A stretch of 64,000 bases of DNA from Paenibacillus sp. (GTDB lineage Bacteria; Bacillota; Bacilli; Paenibacillales; NBRC-103111). Under the pieces are notes generated by a model that saw nothing but the letters and a program-made list of their open reading frames with translations, ran no database searches and had not been told where the DNA came from. The stretch's first letter is position 1. Every line of letters begins with the position of its first letter. Below, in pieces: positions 44,363-53,864 of this stretch. The translations under genes were made by a program, and so were the position numbers. The stretch lies in NCBI GenBank assembly GCA_031180825.1, contig JAPSLM010000004.1, positions 147,119 through 211,118 on the forward strand, in the 5' to 3' direction.

Positions 44363-45052
44363 ATGGAATCGCCCAATATGACCTTGCGCGATGTCCCCAG
44401 CGAAGACCGGCCGAGAGAGCGCATGATGTTGTATGGGGCACAAGCACTGAGCAATGCGGAACTGCTGGCCATCTTGCTCCGCACCGGTACATACCAGGAA
44501 TCGGCCGTTCACGTTGCCCAACGACTGCTTCTCGAATGCGGCGGTCTCCGCATGCTGACGGACATGAGCATGGAGCAGCTAACCGAAATCAAAGGAATCG
44601 GCGAAGCCAAAGCGCTGCAAATTCAAGCGGGCATCGAGCTCGGGAGAAGGCTGGCGCGAAGCGCGATGAACGAAACGGTTACGATTCGCTCGCCGCAGGA
44701 TGTCGCCGCGCTGCTGATGGAGGATCTGCGCTACTTGCAGAAAGAGCATTTTGTCTGCCTGTTCTTAAACACGAAAAATCACGTCATCGGGCAGGAAACC
44801 TTGTCGATGGGCAGCTTAAACGCCTCCATCGTGCATCCCCGCGAAGTGTTCCGGGCCGCCATCAAGCGCAGCAGCGCTTCGATCGTATGCGCCCATAATC
44901 ATCCGAGCGGCGACCCTACGCCGAGTCCGGAGGACGTGGAAATTACCAAGCGATTAGTCCAAGCGGGCGAAATTGTCGGGATTGACGTGCTGGACCATAT
45001 CGTCATCGGCGACAAGCGCTACGTAAGTTTGAAGGAACTTGGATTCATGTAA
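44363..45052 (+). CDS. radC: RadC/JAB-domain DNA repair-associated protein
   Basis: 229 residues. An N-terminal helix-hairpin-helix part (LSNAELLAILLRTGT, LTEIKGIGEAKALQIQAGIELG) is followed by a JAB/MPN metalloprotease-like domain. That domain has the metal motif in CAHNHPSGDPTPSPED and the conserved Glu in FLNTKNHVIGQETLS. The biological role is debated; it was once linked to DNA repair. ATG 44363 follows GAAGGGA. It resumes the Bacillus order after the maf island. Confidence 0.95.
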   Translation: MESPNMTLRDVPSEDRPRERMMLYGAQALSNAELLAILLRTGTYQESAVHVAQRLLLECGGLRMLTDMSMEQLTEIKGIGEAKALQIQAGIELGRRLARSAMNETVTIRSPQDVAALLMEDLRYLQKEHFVCLFLNTKNHVIGQETLSMGSLNASIVHPREVFRAAIKRSSASIVCAHNHPSGDPTPSPEDVEITKRLVQAGEIVGIDVLDHIVIGDKRYVSLKELGFM

Positions 45053-45058
45053 TATAAT
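45029..45058 (+). promoter_or_regulatory. candidate promoter of mreB inside the end of radC
   Basis: TTGAAG (45029-45034), an 18-bp spacer and TATAAT (45053-45058). It would give the mre genes their own promoter with a leader of about 150 nt. Confidence 0.5.
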
Positions 45059-45217
45059 GAAAAAAACGGGCCGGACGGCAGAAGATACGGGAATAGACGG
45101 ATCTTGGCCGTCGGGCTGCAAGTACGCTGCCTGAGCAATGAGGCAGCCCCTCGTAAGCCGCATCAAACAAACCATTCCGCGTGATCAGCGCCTCAAATAG
45201 AGAAGGGAGCACCAACC

Positions 45218-46252
45218 ATGTTCGGAGGATTCACAAAAGACTTGGGTATCGACCTGGGAACCGCAAATACTTTAGTTTACGTCAAGGGCAAAGGCATCGT
45301 CGTCCGCGAGCCGTCCGTCGTCGCGATTCGTACAGATACGAAAACGATCGAAGCCGTCGGAAACGACGCGAAGAAGATGATCGGCAGAACGCCGGGCAAC
45401 ATCCGTGCGATCCGCCCGATGAAGGACGGCGTTATTGCCGATTTCGAGACCACGTCGACGATGATCAAATATTTCCTCCGTCAAGCGCAGAAGCAGCGCG
45501 TGTTGTTCCAACGGCATCCGAGCGTCATGGTGTGCGTCCCCTCGGGAATTACCGCGGTGGAGAAGCGCGCGGTGGAAGATGCGACGCGCCAAGCCGGCGC
45601 CCGCGATGCGTACACGATCGAAGAGCCGTTCGCCGCGGCCATCGGTGCCGATCTTCCGGTATGGGAGCCGACCGGCAGCATGGTGGTCGATATCGGCGGC
45701 GGAACGACCGAGGTCGCCGTCATTTCCCTCGGCGGCATCGTCACCAGCCGTTCGATCCGCGTGGCCGGTGACGAGATGGATGAAGCGATCATCCAATATA
45801 TTAAACGCACATACAATTTGATGATCGGCGAGCGGACGGCGGAGCAGATCAAGATGGAGATCGGTTCGGCGCTGCCGTTGGAGCCGCCGAGCCGTCTTGA
45901 AATCCGCGGCCGCGATCTCGTGTCCGGCCTGCCCAAAACGATGGCCGTAACGTCCGACGAAATTACCGAAGCGCTTGGCGACACGGTGAACAGCATCGTG
46001 GAAGCCGTCAAGGTTACGCTTGAGAAATGCCCGCCGGAGCTGGCGGCCGACATTATGGACCGCGGCATTGTGCTAACCGGCGGCGGGGGCTTGCTCCGCA
46101 ATCTGGATAAGCTGCTGTCCCGCGAAACCGGCATGCCGGTCCTGGTCGCCGAGAATCCTTTGGATTGCGTGGCGATCGGCACCGGCCGCGCGCTGGAAAA
46201 CATTCATTTGTTCAAAACGAGAACCGGCCCTACAAGCAGGTCCCGGCGCTAA
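45218..46252 (+). CDS. mreB: rod shape-determining protein MreB
   Basis: Actin-like filament protein that positions the lateral-wall synthesis machinery under the membrane. The phosphate-1 motif is [19 protein letters not shown], phosphate-2 is [19 protein letters not shown] and the adenosine motif is [14 protein letters not shown]. It is 344 residues. ATG 45218 has GAAGGGAGC upstream. It is the first of mreB-mreC-mreD, followed by minCD, exactly as in Bacillus. Confidence 0.98.
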   Translation: MFGGFTKDLGIDLGTANTLVYVKGKGIVVREPSVVAIRTDTKTIEAVGNDAKKMIGRTPGNIRAIRPMKDGVIADFETTSTMIKYFLRQAQKQRVLFQRHPSVMVCVPSGITAVEKRAVEDATRQAGARDAYTIEEPFAAAIGADLPVWEPTGSMVVDIGGGTTEVAVISLGGIVTSRSIRVAGDEMDEAIIQYIKRTYNLMIGERTAEQIKMEIGSALPLEPPSRLEIRGRDLVSGLPKTMAVTSDEITEALGDTVNSIVEAVKVTLEKCPPELAADIMDRGIVLTGGGGLLRNLDKLLSRETGMPVLVAENPLDCVAIGTGRALENIHLFKTRTGPTSRSRR

Positions 46253-46281
46253 GCGCAGTATCGGGTTGGAAGGTGTAGCCA

Positions 46282-47133
46282 TTGAAACTACTGGGGAATA
46301 AAAGACTGCTGATCCTGATGCTCGGCCTCATCTGTTTTATTGCGCTGATGGGGCTGACCTTCGGTCAACTGGGCTATAAAACTTGGCCGGAGAAATTTGT
46401 GAAGGATACGATCTCATGGACGCAAGGACTGATTTATAAGCCGGTCGGGTTTATTGCCGGCGTGTTTGAAGAAGTGAACCGTTTGCGTACGCTTCATGAA
46501 GAAAATACGGTACTGCGGGAAACGTTGTCCCGATACGCCCGCGATACGACGCGGCTGAACGACTTGGAGCTGCGAAACGAGCGGCTGCAGGCGGCGGTCG
46601 GCTTCACCGAGCGGCAAAAGTCGATGAACAAGTATAACTTCCGGATTGCCGAAGTGGTGACGTTCCAGCAATCGAACAAGACGATTACGATCAATTTGGG
46701 AGAAAAAGACGGCATCCGCCCGAACATGGCGGTTCAATCGGTCGAAGGCTTGCTCGGCCGCGTTATATCGGTTTCCAATTTTTATTCCGATGTCCAGCTT
46801 CTTACGGGGATCGACGATAAGGCCGCCCCGGATTCCAAGGCGATATCCGTGACGGTCAAAGGGAAAGAGAGCGAATCGTTTGGAATCATCGAGCGGTACG
46901 ATCCCGATAAGCAGAAGCTGATCATGACGAAAATTGACCCGCAGGATAAACTGGCAGTAGGCGATACGATTGTTACGCTGGGGAAGGGACTTGTTTTTCC
47001 GCGCGGCATAGAAATCGGCAAGGTGGTGGAGCGGTACGAGGGCGAAGCAGTCACTCATGTTGCCGCAATCGAGCCGCTGGCCTCTTTCAACCATCTTCGC
47101 GAGGTTTTCGTGATCGAAGTGCCGGAAGGTTGA
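46282..47133 (+). CDS. mreC: rod shape-determining protein MreC
   Basis: Bitopic protein that links MreB to the wall enzymes outside the membrane. It has one N-terminal transmembrane helix (about residues 8-30), a coiled coil (about 65-105) and beta-barrel domains with NKTITINLGEKDGIRPNMAV and GLLGRVISVS. It is 283 residues. TTG 46282 has GGAAGGTG upstream. Confidence 0.95.
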   Translation: MKLLGNKRLLILMLGLICFIALMGLTFGQLGYKTWPEKFVKDTISWTQGLIYKPVGFIAGVFEEVNRLRTLHEENTVLRETLSRYARDTTRLNDLELRNERLQAAVGFTERQKSMNKYNFRIAEVVTFQQSNKTITINLGEKDGIRPNMAVQSVEGLLGRVISVSNFYSDVQLLTGIDDKAAPDSKAISVTVKGKESESFGIIERYDPDKQKLIMTKIDPQDKLAVGDTIVTLGKGLVFPRGIEIGKVVERYEGEAVTHVAAIEPLASFNHLREVFVIEVPEG

Positions 47134-47142
47134 GGTGAGCCG

Positions 47143-47670
47143 ATGAATCACAAAAAATTATGGTTGATTCTCTCCGTTTTGTTTCTGCTCGAAGGAACGC
47201 TACTCCCATGGCTCGTTCCCGTCGCCTGGCAAACGAAGATTCAGGTGGACCCGCATTTCGTTCTTGTTATCGTTTTATTTATCGGATTGTATATTAACCG
47301 GCATATGGCGCTTGTGTACGGCCTTATTTTCGGGATGCTGTACGACTTCATCTATCATTCGCCCATGCTCGGCCCGATCTCGTTCGGAATGGGCCTTGCC
47401 GGATATTTGGCCGGGATGCTGCAGGGACGCATTTATTCGAGCATCGTCATCAGCATGGTCGTGATCGGACTGGGCAATTTGTTTTACGATACGGCGATCT
47501 ACGGCTTGTTCAGACTGTTTCGTGTCACACATACGAACCTTGAGTGGGTATTCCTTCATCAGATGCTGCCGAGCATGCTGATCAACCTGTTGTTCGCGCT
47601 TGCCGTTTACGTGCCGATCCGCAAGCTTTTCGAAAATCTTCCGGTGAAGCAGACCGAAGAAATGGAATAA
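47143..47670 (+). CDS. mreD: rod shape-determining protein MreD
   Basis: Integral membrane protein of 175 residues with five or six hydrophobic helices, the third component of the elongasome core. FGMLYDFIYHSPMLGPISFGM is a typical MreD stretch. ATG 47143 is nine bases after the mreC stop with GAGGTGAGCC upstream. Confidence 0.92.
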   Translation: MNHKKLWLILSVLFLLEGTLLPWLVPVAWQTKIQVDPHFVLVIVLFIGLYINRHMALVYGLIFGMLYDFIYHSPMLGPISFGMGLAGYLAGMLQGRIYSSIVISMVVIGLGNLFYDTAIYGLFRLFRVTHTNLEWVFLHQMLPSMLINLLFALAVYVPIRKLFENLPVKQTEEME

Positions 47671-47742
47671 TTTTTAAAGCACGGCAGCAGGAGAACGCCC
47701 GCGCCAAGCCGAATTGTATAGGCTTAGGAGGTAGGAGCGGTT

Positions 47743-48408
47743 ATGGCGGCAGCTAAACATCATGTGACCATCAAAGGTGTGAAGGACGGATTGGTGTTTT
47801 TGCTTGACGACGCGTGCGAGTTTTCCGACGTGGTCGCCGAACTGAGACACAAGCTGGAGAAAACGCACCAGCAAATTTTAACCGGCCCGATCATTCATGT
47901 TCACGTCAAGCTCGGCAACCGGGCGGTGACCGAGGAGCAGCGGGAGCTGGTGCGCAGCATCATCAGTCAAAAGGGCAACCTGCTTGTTCAATCCGTAGAG
48001 ACGGCAGATCCTTCGCACGAGCGAGCGCCGCAAGGGACTCCGGACGTGAAAATCGTTCGGGGGATCGTCCGCTCGGGGCAGACGTTTTCGCACGAGGGCG
48101 ACATTTTATATTTAGGGGACATTAACCCGGGCGGAACGATTATCAGTTCGGGCAGCATATATGTGATGGGCTCGCTGCGCGGCATGGCGCATGCGGGGGT
48201 CGACGGAGACGAAAGGTCCGTAATCGCCGCTTCGCACATGAGGCCGACGCAGCTTCGCATCGCGGGAATTATCAGCCGTCCTCCCGACGAATGGGGGCTG
48301 GGCGACGCATTTGATTCGTACATGGAATTCGCTTACGTCAAGGACGGCAAAATGGAAATCGACAAAATCCATCATTTGCACAAATTCGGCTTGAATGTAC
48401 ACGCTTGA
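47743..48408 (+). CDS. minC: septum site-determining protein MinC
   Basis: Inhibitor of FtsZ assembly away from midcell. The N-terminal FtsZ-inhibiting domain covers residues 1-100. The C-terminal beta-helix that binds MinD has GDILYLGDINPGGTIISSGSIYVMGSLRGMAHAG and ASHMRPTQLRIAGIISR. It is 221 residues. ATG 47743 follows TAGGAGGTAGGAG. It is paired with minD 19 bp downstream. Confidence 0.95.
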   Translation: MAAAKHHVTIKGVKDGLVFLLDDACEFSDVVAELRHKLEKTHQQILTGPIIHVHVKLGNRAVTEEQRELVRSIISQKGNLLVQSVETADPSHERAPQGTPDVKIVRGIVRSGQTFSHEGDILYLGDINPGGTIISSGSIYVMGSLRGMAHAGVDGDERSVIAASHMRPTQLRIAGIISRPPDEWGLGDAFDSYMEFAYVKDGKMEIDKIHHLHKFGLNVHA

Positions 48409-48427
48409 TGGTAAAGGAGTGGGACCT

Positions 48428-49225
48428 ATGGGAGAGGCAATCGTTATCACGTCCGGCAAAGGGGGCGTCGGCAAAACGACGACGTCCGCGAATATCGGAA
48501 CGGCTTTGGCGCTGCAGGGGAAAAAGGTCGTCATGGTTGATACGGACATCGGTCTCCGCAATTTGGACGTTGTGATGGGCCTTGAAAACCGTATTATATA
48601 CGACTTGATCGATGTCGCCGAAGGACGGTGCCGATTGCCGCAGGCGCTTGTGAAGGATAAGCGCTTCGACGAGCTGTACATGCTGCCGGCCGCCCAGACG
48701 AAAGACAAGCACGCGATTTCGCCGGAATCGGTTCGGCAAATTGTGGCGGAGCTGAAGCGCGATTTCGACTTCGTGATTATCGATTGTCCGGCCGGAATCG
48801 AGCAGGGCTTCAAGAATGCGGTAGCGGGCGCGGACAAGGCGATCGTCGTGACGACGCCGGAAAACGCCGCCGTACGGGATGCCGACCGCATCATCGGTCT
48901 TTTGGAAAAGGAGCCAAACGTCGAATCGCCGAAGCTCGTGATCAACCGCATTCGTCCGAATATGGTCAAAAAAGGCGAGATGCTCGATATCGACGAGATT
49001 TGCTCCATCCTTGCCATCGATTTGCTTGGTATCGTTCCGGATGACGAATATGTCATCAAAGCGGCGAATATCGGAGAGCCTACCGTGATGAATCCAAATT
49101 CGCGCGCAGCGATCGCTTACCGCAATATCGCTAGGCGGATGCTAGGCGATTCGGTGCCGCTGATGCCCATGGAGGAGAAGACCGGGGTATTCGATAAAAT
49201 GAAAAAGTTTCTCGGAATAGGATGA
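48428..49225 (+). CDS. minD: septum site-determining ATPase MinD
   Basis: Membrane-associated ATPase that recruits MinC. The deviant Walker A is SGKGGVGKTTTSANIG. DTDIGLRNLDVVMGLENRI and DFVIIDCPAGIEQG follow. The C-terminal amphipathic membrane helix is VFDKMKKFLGI. It is 265 residues. ATG 48428 is used because AAAGGAG lies ten bases upstream; a longer frame from 48395 overlaps minC. No minE is present, as expected for Firmicutes using DivIVA/MinJ. Confidence 0.98.
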   Translation: MGEAIVITSGKGGVGKTTTSANIGTALALQGKKVVMVDTDIGLRNLDVVMGLENRIIYDLIDVAEGRCRLPQALVKDKRFDELYMLPAAQTKDKHAISPESVRQIVAELKRDFDFVIIDCPAGIEQGFKNAVAGADKAIVVTTPENAAVRDADRIIGLLEKEPNVESPKLVINRIRPNMVKKGEMLDIDEICSILAIDLLGIVPDDEYVIKAANIGEPTVMNPNSRAAIAYRNIARRMLGDSVPLMPMEEKTGVFDKMKKFLGIG

Positions 49226-49232
49226 ACGTCAG

Positions 49233-50387
49233 GTGCTGCACAAGCTGAAAAAAATCGATGTGCCCATCGTAGTCATACTACTCGCCTTCATGGTCATCAG
49301 CACGATGCTCGTGTACAGCGCGACGCTAAACTCAAAAGTACTTTCGTTTGAACCCAAAAAATTGCTCGTCATATACATCGTTTCCCTTCTTGCTTTTTTG
49401 GTCACTACCCTGATCGACTATCGGATATTGACCAAAGTTTCTTTTTACCTGTATGGATTCGGCGTATTTCTTCTTATTGCCGTTCTTCTGTTCGGTGAGA
49501 AAATCGGCGGGGCGAGAGGTTGGTTCACCTTGCCGCTTGTTGATCTGGACTTTCAGCCCGTAGAATTATTTAAGATTATTTTGATCATTACGTTGGCATT
49601 CTACCTTTCCAAGCGCAAAGGGGAACCGCTCGAACTGCTGCGGGACGTCGTTCCCGTCGGGTTGATTACGTTTATCCCGGTAGCCTTGGTTGTAGTTCAA
49701 CCGGATTACGGAAATGCGATGATTCTGATCGTCATTTTGTGCGGAATGTACTGGATCGGCAATATGCGGTTAAGCTATTTGCTTATCGGGCTGGTCATCG
49801 TTTTGGGGGCCGCCTATTTATTTTTGTACTTGTTTCAGCACTATCAACCGGATATTCGTCAGTTTTTTATACAAAAAGAGTGGTCGACTCACTGGATGGA
49901 CCGGATCAATACGTTTATTAATCCGGAAACGGCCAGCAAGGACGACAAATGGCAGGTAGACAACGCCATTCGCGCCATCGGCTCGGGCTCGTTGATCGGG
50001 GAAGGGTATTTGAACGGATCGTCCGTTCACAGCAACCGGATTCCCGTAGTCTATTCGGACGCGATATTCGTGGTCGTCGGCGAAGAGTTCGGTTTTGTCG
50101 GGGCATCTGTTTTGCTGCTGCTATACTTCGTATTGATCTACCGCATGATTTTGATCTCGATTTATTGCAACCATCTCGTCGGCACTTACATTATTATCGG
50201 CATCGTATCCATGCTGGTCTTTCAAATTTTCGAAAACATCAGCATGTGGATCGGCATTATGCCCGTAACCGGCATAACGCTGCCGTTCATCAGTTATGGG
50301 GGAACCTCCCTGCTGATCAATATGATAGCGATGGGGCTCGTCATGAGCATACGGCTGCACGATGACAAGCTTCTTGAAGACGAGTGA
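49233..50387 (+). CDS. rodA: SEDS-family peptidoglycan glycosyltransferase (RodA/FtsW)
   Basis: Polytopic membrane enzyme that polymerises lipid II; 384 residues with about ten helices. GEKIGGARGWFTLPLVDLDFQPVELFKI, VVQPDYGNAMILIVILC and TGITLPFISYGGTSLLINMIAMGL are SEDS signatures. The position right after minD and near mreBCD favours RodA (elongation) over FtsW. GTG 49233 is seven bases after minD with AGGATG upstream. It is an insertion relative to the B. subtilis order, where spoIVFA follows minD. Confidence 0.9.
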   Translation: MLHKLKKIDVPIVVILLAFMVISTMLVYSATLNSKVLSFEPKKLLVIYIVSLLAFLVTTLIDYRILTKVSFYLYGFGVFLLIAVLLFGEKIGGARGWFTLPLVDLDFQPVELFKIILIITLAFYLSKRKGEPLELLRDVVPVGLITFIPVALVVVQPDYGNAMILIVILCGMYWIGNMRLSYLLIGLVIVLGAAYLFLYLFQHYQPDIRQFFIQKEWSTHWMDRINTFINPETASKDDKWQVDNAIRAIGSGSLIGEGYLNGSSVHSNRIPVVYSDAIFVVVGEEFGFVGASVLLLLYFVLIYRMILISIYCNHLVGTYIIIGIVSMLVFQIFENISMWIGIMPVTGITLPFISYGGTSLLINMIAMGLVMSIRLHDDKLLEDE

Positions 50388-50413
50388 AACGATTAAAAGA
50401 GATGCGAAGCTTA

Positions 50414-50440
50414 AGCGCCCTACTGAAGGGTGCTTTTTTT
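50414..50440 (+). terminator. intrinsic terminator after rodA
   Basis: AGCGCCCT (50414-50421) pairs with AGGGTGCT (50427-50434), followed by T7. It ends the mre-min-rodA unit. Confidence 0.85.
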
Positions 50441-50562
50441 GTATGATGCAGAGATCAGTTTTCAGCAGAGCGATCGGTTCGTTCCTGATCCTTGTCCGTA
50501 TATTTGCGGGTACAAGCTCATAGGATGGAGTATACGAGCTTGAATGCGGGAGGGGCAGGGGG

Positions 50563-51531
50563 ATGGAAACGAGAAAAAACGTCCGGGAACGCCGGTCCGA
50601 AAAAATACGCAAGCTTCAGGAAGGCGGAGACCGCCGGCCGGACAGAGGCACGGAATATACGCACTTCGAATTTCCGGCCGGAGAAGATATTCGCGAATGG
50701 GGATGGGACCGGGGCGGCTTGGGCGTAGAGAACGAGTGGCGGTTCCGCTCCGACGAGCCGCGCGGATTGCCCGGACCTTATTCCCGGCAGGAGCTGCCGC
50801 CGAGGCCGGAATTATACGGTCCCGCCGATCCGGAGGAAGAGTGGAACCGCAAATGGCAGCAGGAGCTGTCCCGCATAAGCCGGGAGGACGAGGGGGGATC
50901 GTTTTTTCGTCCGGGCCCCCGTACCGGTCGGCTTGCGGTCCGGCTGCTAATTAGCGGGATGTTGTTTGCGGCCGTATGGGGCATGTTTCTTCTGGACCGT
51001 CCTTGGGCGAGCAAGGGCAAGCAGTGGGTTACCGCCGCTTTAACCGAGCCGTTTGATACGGTCGCACTTGCGTCGTGGTACGAGAGCAAGTTCGGCAGCG
51101 CGCCGTCGTTTCTTCCTGCGATGAACCCAGCGAAGCATACGGAAGCGCAGAAAGCGGCTGTTGTCTCGAAGCACTACTTTCCGCCTGTCGCCGGCAAGCT
51201 CATTGCTCCGTTTACGCCGGTACAGGGCGGAGTTCTTTTGGAAGCCCCGGCAGGCTCGCCGGTGGCGACCATAGATACGGGACTGGTCACGTTTGCCGGT
51301 CCGAAAGAAGATATCGGGTATGCCGTGGTGCTCCGCCATGCGGACGGCATGGAGTCCGTGTACGGGCATTTGGAGCCGGGAAAAGTGAAGCCGGGCGATT
51401 GGTTTAAAGGAGGGGAGTCGATTGGCACGATAGCGGAACCCGCAGGGGGGCAGGGAGCGGGAACGCTCTTTTTTGCCGTTTCGAAGAACGGCAAGCCTGT
51501 CAATCCGATGGACGTGATTTCATTTGATTAG
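50563..51531 (+). CDS. spoIVFA: SpoIVFA-like protein, degenerate M23 domain
   Basis: Bitopic protein of 322 residues. A long charged Arg/Glu/Pro-rich cytoplasmic N-terminus (1-125) precedes one transmembrane helix (about 128-147) and a LytM/M23-type domain (about 215-322; GYAVVLRHADGMESVYGHLEPGKVKPG). The HxH zinc motif expected in the last strand is replaced by TLFFAV, so it should not hydrolyse peptidoglycan. This matches SpoIVFA, the non-catalytic partner that holds the SpoIVFB protease inactive until the forespore signal. ATG 50563 has GGGAGGGG upstream. The stop overlaps spoIVFB. Confidence 0.85.
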   Translation: METRKNVRERRSEKIRKLQEGGDRRPDRGTEYTHFEFPAGEDIREWGWDRGGLGVENEWRFRSDEPRGLPGPYSRQELPPRPELYGPADPEEEWNRKWQQELSRISREDEGGSFFRPGPRTGRLAVRLLISGMLFAAVWGMFLLDRPWASKGKQWVTAALTEPFDTVALASWYESKFGSAPSFLPAMNPAKHTEAQKAAVVSKHYFPPVAGKLIAPFTPVQGGVLLEAPAGSPVATIDTGLVTFAGPKEDIGYAVVLRHADGMESVYGHLEPGKVKPGDWFKGGESIGTIAEPAGGQGAGTLFFAVSKNGKPVNPMDVISFD

Positions 51532-52435
51532 ACCGGGAAGAAGCAGGCCGTGGAATGAATGGTTTGGCATTCGCTACCGGTTTCACCCGCTGTTTTCGAT
51601 CCTGCTGCTGCTATCCGTATGGACGGGATACTTTATCGAAACGGCGACGCTGTTCGGCATCGTTCTTATTCACGAGCTCGGACACGTCGCGGCTGCCCGG
51701 AGCTTCGGCTGGCGGATCAGGGAAGTACAGCTGCTGCCCTTCGGGGGGGTTGCTGCGATGGAGGAGCCCGGCGGCGTTCCTGCCGCTCAGGAGCTTGCCG
51801 TCGCGCTGGCCGGACCGCTGCAAAACGTGTGGATGATGGGCGTCGGCTCGTTTTTGACTGCGGCCGGCCTGTTTTCCGAGCCGTGGGGCTCCTATTTCGT
51901 ACAGGCGAATCTGCTGATCGCCTTGTTCAATCTTCTTCCGGTGCTGCCGCTGGACGGAGGCAAGGTGATGCAGGTGTTGGTCGGGCTGTGGCTTCCTTAC
52001 CAGCGAACGATACAGGTGACAGCCGGGGCCAGCCTGCTGCTAAGCGCGCTGTTGATCGGCGCCGCCGGTGTGCACCTGTTCTCGGAAAAAGGCGGCGTAC
52101 AGCTCAATTGGCTGATGATCGGGCTGTTTTTGCTTTATTCCAATTGGTACGAATGGCGCAGCGCGCCTTATCGCTTTGTGCGTTTTCTGGTGCATCGCGA
52201 GGCGCGGTTCAAGGACATCCGTGAAGGGAAAGGAGCGCTGGCCGGGCCGATCGTGGTACCGGGAACCCGTAAAGTGACCGAGGTGGTGCGGTTGTTTATG
52301 CGGGACCGGTATCATTTGGTATACGTGCTGGACGACAAAGGGCGCATCCGCTATGTCGTTCCCGAGCGCGCGTTGCTCGCTCATTATTTTGACGAAACAA
52401 AAAGAGGAAAGTCGCTTGCCGAGCTTTTCGCCTAA
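51524..52435 (+). CDS. spoIVFB: intramembrane metalloprotease SpoIVFB (M50, pro-sigma-K processing)
   Basis: Site-2-type zinc protease that cleaves pro-sigma-K in the outer forespore membrane. The zinc motif is HELGH in IVLIHELGHVAAAR. The second motif is NLLPVLPLDGGKV with the third ligand Asp. There are about six helices. The C-terminal 90 residues form a CBS domain (TEVVRLFMRDRYHLVYVLDDKG), which binds ATP in the Bacillus enzyme. It is 303 residues. TTG 51524 overlaps the end of spoIVFA, so the pair is translationally coupled. Confidence 0.94.
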   Translation: MIRPGRSRPWNEWFGIRYRFHPLFSILLLLSVWTGYFIETATLFGIVLIHELGHVAAARSFGWRIREVQLLPFGGVAAMEEPGGVPAAQELAVALAGPLQNVWMMGVGSFLTAAGLFSEPWGSYFVQANLLIALFNLLPVLPLDGGKVMQVLVGLWLPYQRTIQVTAGASLLLSALLIGAAGVHLFSEKGGVQLNWLMIGLFLLYSNWYEWRSAPYRFVRFLVHREARFKDIREGKGALAGPIVVPGTRKVTEVVRLFMRDRYHLVYVLDDKGRIRYVVPERALLAHYFDETKRGKSLAELFA

Positions 52436-52471
52436 AGAATGTGGTACAATAGGGCCGAGGTGTTGCTGCAC

Positions 52472-53713
52472 ATGAAACGTATATTGGTGAAATGCGACGA
52501 AGAGCATACCGAGGTAGCCGTTCAGGAGAACGGCAAGCTCGTGGAATATTACAAGGGCGAGCGAAATCAGGGGCAATTGGCCGGAAATATTTACATCGGG
52601 CGCGTAGTGCGGGTGCTGCAGGGGATGCAGTCGGCTTTTGTCGATATCGGGCTGGAGCGCAACGGGTTTCTATATATTGACGATTTGCTGCCGGCCCATA
52701 TGGATAAGCAGCCAAAGGAGAAGCCGCCCATACACGATTTGGTCAAAGTGGGCCAGCAAATTATGGTCCAGGTCGTTAAGGAGCCTGTCGGTACCAAGGG
52801 AGCTCGCGTTACGACGCATTTCTCGCTTCCGGGCCGCTTCGGCGTCTATATGCCGTTCGCCGATTACATCGGCGTTTCCCGAAAAATCGACAACGCCGCC
52901 GACCGCGACCGGTTGAAACGGATGGCGGAGCGCCATCTGCGGCCCGGAGAAGGCTTCATCGTGCGTACGGCAGCCCTGGGGGAGCCCGAAGAGGCGCTGG
53001 CGGCCAATCTCGAAGAGCTTCGCATCCGTTGGCTGCAGCTGGAGAAAATGTCCCAAACGAACGGTGATGTGCCGCGTAAAATTTACAGCGATCTGGAAAT
53101 GCTGCCGCGTTTGCTCCGCGATTTGTTCCGGGACGACGTACACGAGCTGATCGTAGGCTCCGAGCAGATGCTGCAGGAGGTGCGCGGACTTATCGCTTCC
53201 CCCCGGTCGGAGGGACTTGCCGGCCGGATCAAGCTTCGTCCTTATACCGATCCGATTGCGGAATACGGAGTGGAGAAGCAGCTCGAGCAAGGGCTTAGAC
53301 GCAAGGTTTGGCTGGACAACGGCGGGTATTTGATCGTAGACCGGACGGAGGCGTTAACCGTCTTCGACGTCAATACGGGCAAGTATACGGGTTCAATCGA
53401 TCTGGAGCAGACGGTGTTCGACACAAACCTTGAAGCGGCCAGAGAGATTGCGAGACTGCTGCGGCTGCGCGATATCGGCGGACTGATCATTATCGACTTC
53501 ATCGATATGGAGACCGAAAGCTCCCGACAGCAGGTGCTTGAGGAGCTGATACGGGAAACGAAGAAGGACCGGACGAAGACGGTCGTCGTCGGCTGGACAA
53601 AGCTTGGTCTGGTGGAGCTGACGCGCAAAAAAGTGCGGGACAGCAAGGAGTCGGCGGTTTTGAAATCGTGTCCGGCCTGCGGAGGCAGTGGATTTGCGGG
53701 AAACAGCAATTAA
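52472..53713 (+). CDS. rng: Rne/Rng-family ribonuclease
   Basis: Endonuclease of the RNase E/G family that starts decay or processing of single-stranded 5'-monophosphate RNA. At 413 residues it is closer to RNase G than to full RNase E. An S1 domain with embedded features is near 35-125. The catalytic acids are in TVFDVNTGKYTG and IIIDFIDME. The C-terminal CPACGGSGF resembles the zinc-link CPxCxG. ATG 52472 follows GAGGTG by nine bases. B. subtilis lacks this family and relies on RNase Y/J, so this gene marks a different RNA-decay layout. TGGTACAAT at 52440-52448 may be an extended -10. Confidence 0.94.
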   Translation: MKRILVKCDEEHTEVAVQENGKLVEYYKGERNQGQLAGNIYIGRVVRVLQGMQSAFVDIGLERNGFLYIDDLLPAHMDKQPKEKPPIHDLVKVGQQIMVQVVKEPVGTKGARVTTHFSLPGRFGVYMPFADYIGVSRKIDNAADRDRLKRMAERHLRPGEGFIVRTAALGEPEEALAANLEELRIRWLQLEKMSQTNGDVPRKIYSDLEMLPRLLRDLFRDDVHELIVGSEQMLQEVRGLIASPRSEGLAGRIKLRPYTDPIAEYGVEKQLEQGLRRKVWLDNGGYLIVDRTEALTVFDVNTGKYTGSIDLEQTVFDTNLEAAREIARLLRLRDIGGLIIIDFIDMETESSRQQVLEELIRETKKDRTKTVVVGWTKLGLVELTRKKVRDSKESAVLKSCPACGGSGFAGNSN

Positions 53714-53717
53714 GGTA

Positions 53718-53747
53718 TTGATTTTTGTCTAGGCTTCATGATATTAT
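53718..53747 (+). promoter_or_regulatory. candidate promoter of rplU
   Basis: TTGATT (53718-53723), an 18-bp spacer and TATTAT (53742-53747); a TATAAT also occurs at 53745-53750. Confidence 0.5.
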
Positions 53748-53771
53748 AATTTGGTATGTTGCTATAGCATG

Positions 53772-53850
53772 CTGTAACCGCGCGAAGCGGGTTGCTCAAG
53801 TGTTTGTCCAGCTCGGACAAACCACCTGGCTTTAGGCGAGTCTGAGACAT
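53772..53850 (+). ncRNA. ribosomal protein L21 leader
   Basis: The leader before rplU has a CCGC/GCGG hairpin, a strong GTTTGTCC/GGACAAAC hairpin and a closing region ending before AGGAGGTG. Position and hairpin order fit the Firmicute L21 leader, through which L21 is thought to control its own operon. It was recognised from memory and not searched. Confidence 0.72.
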
Positions 53851-53864
53851 GAGGAGGTGCAACA

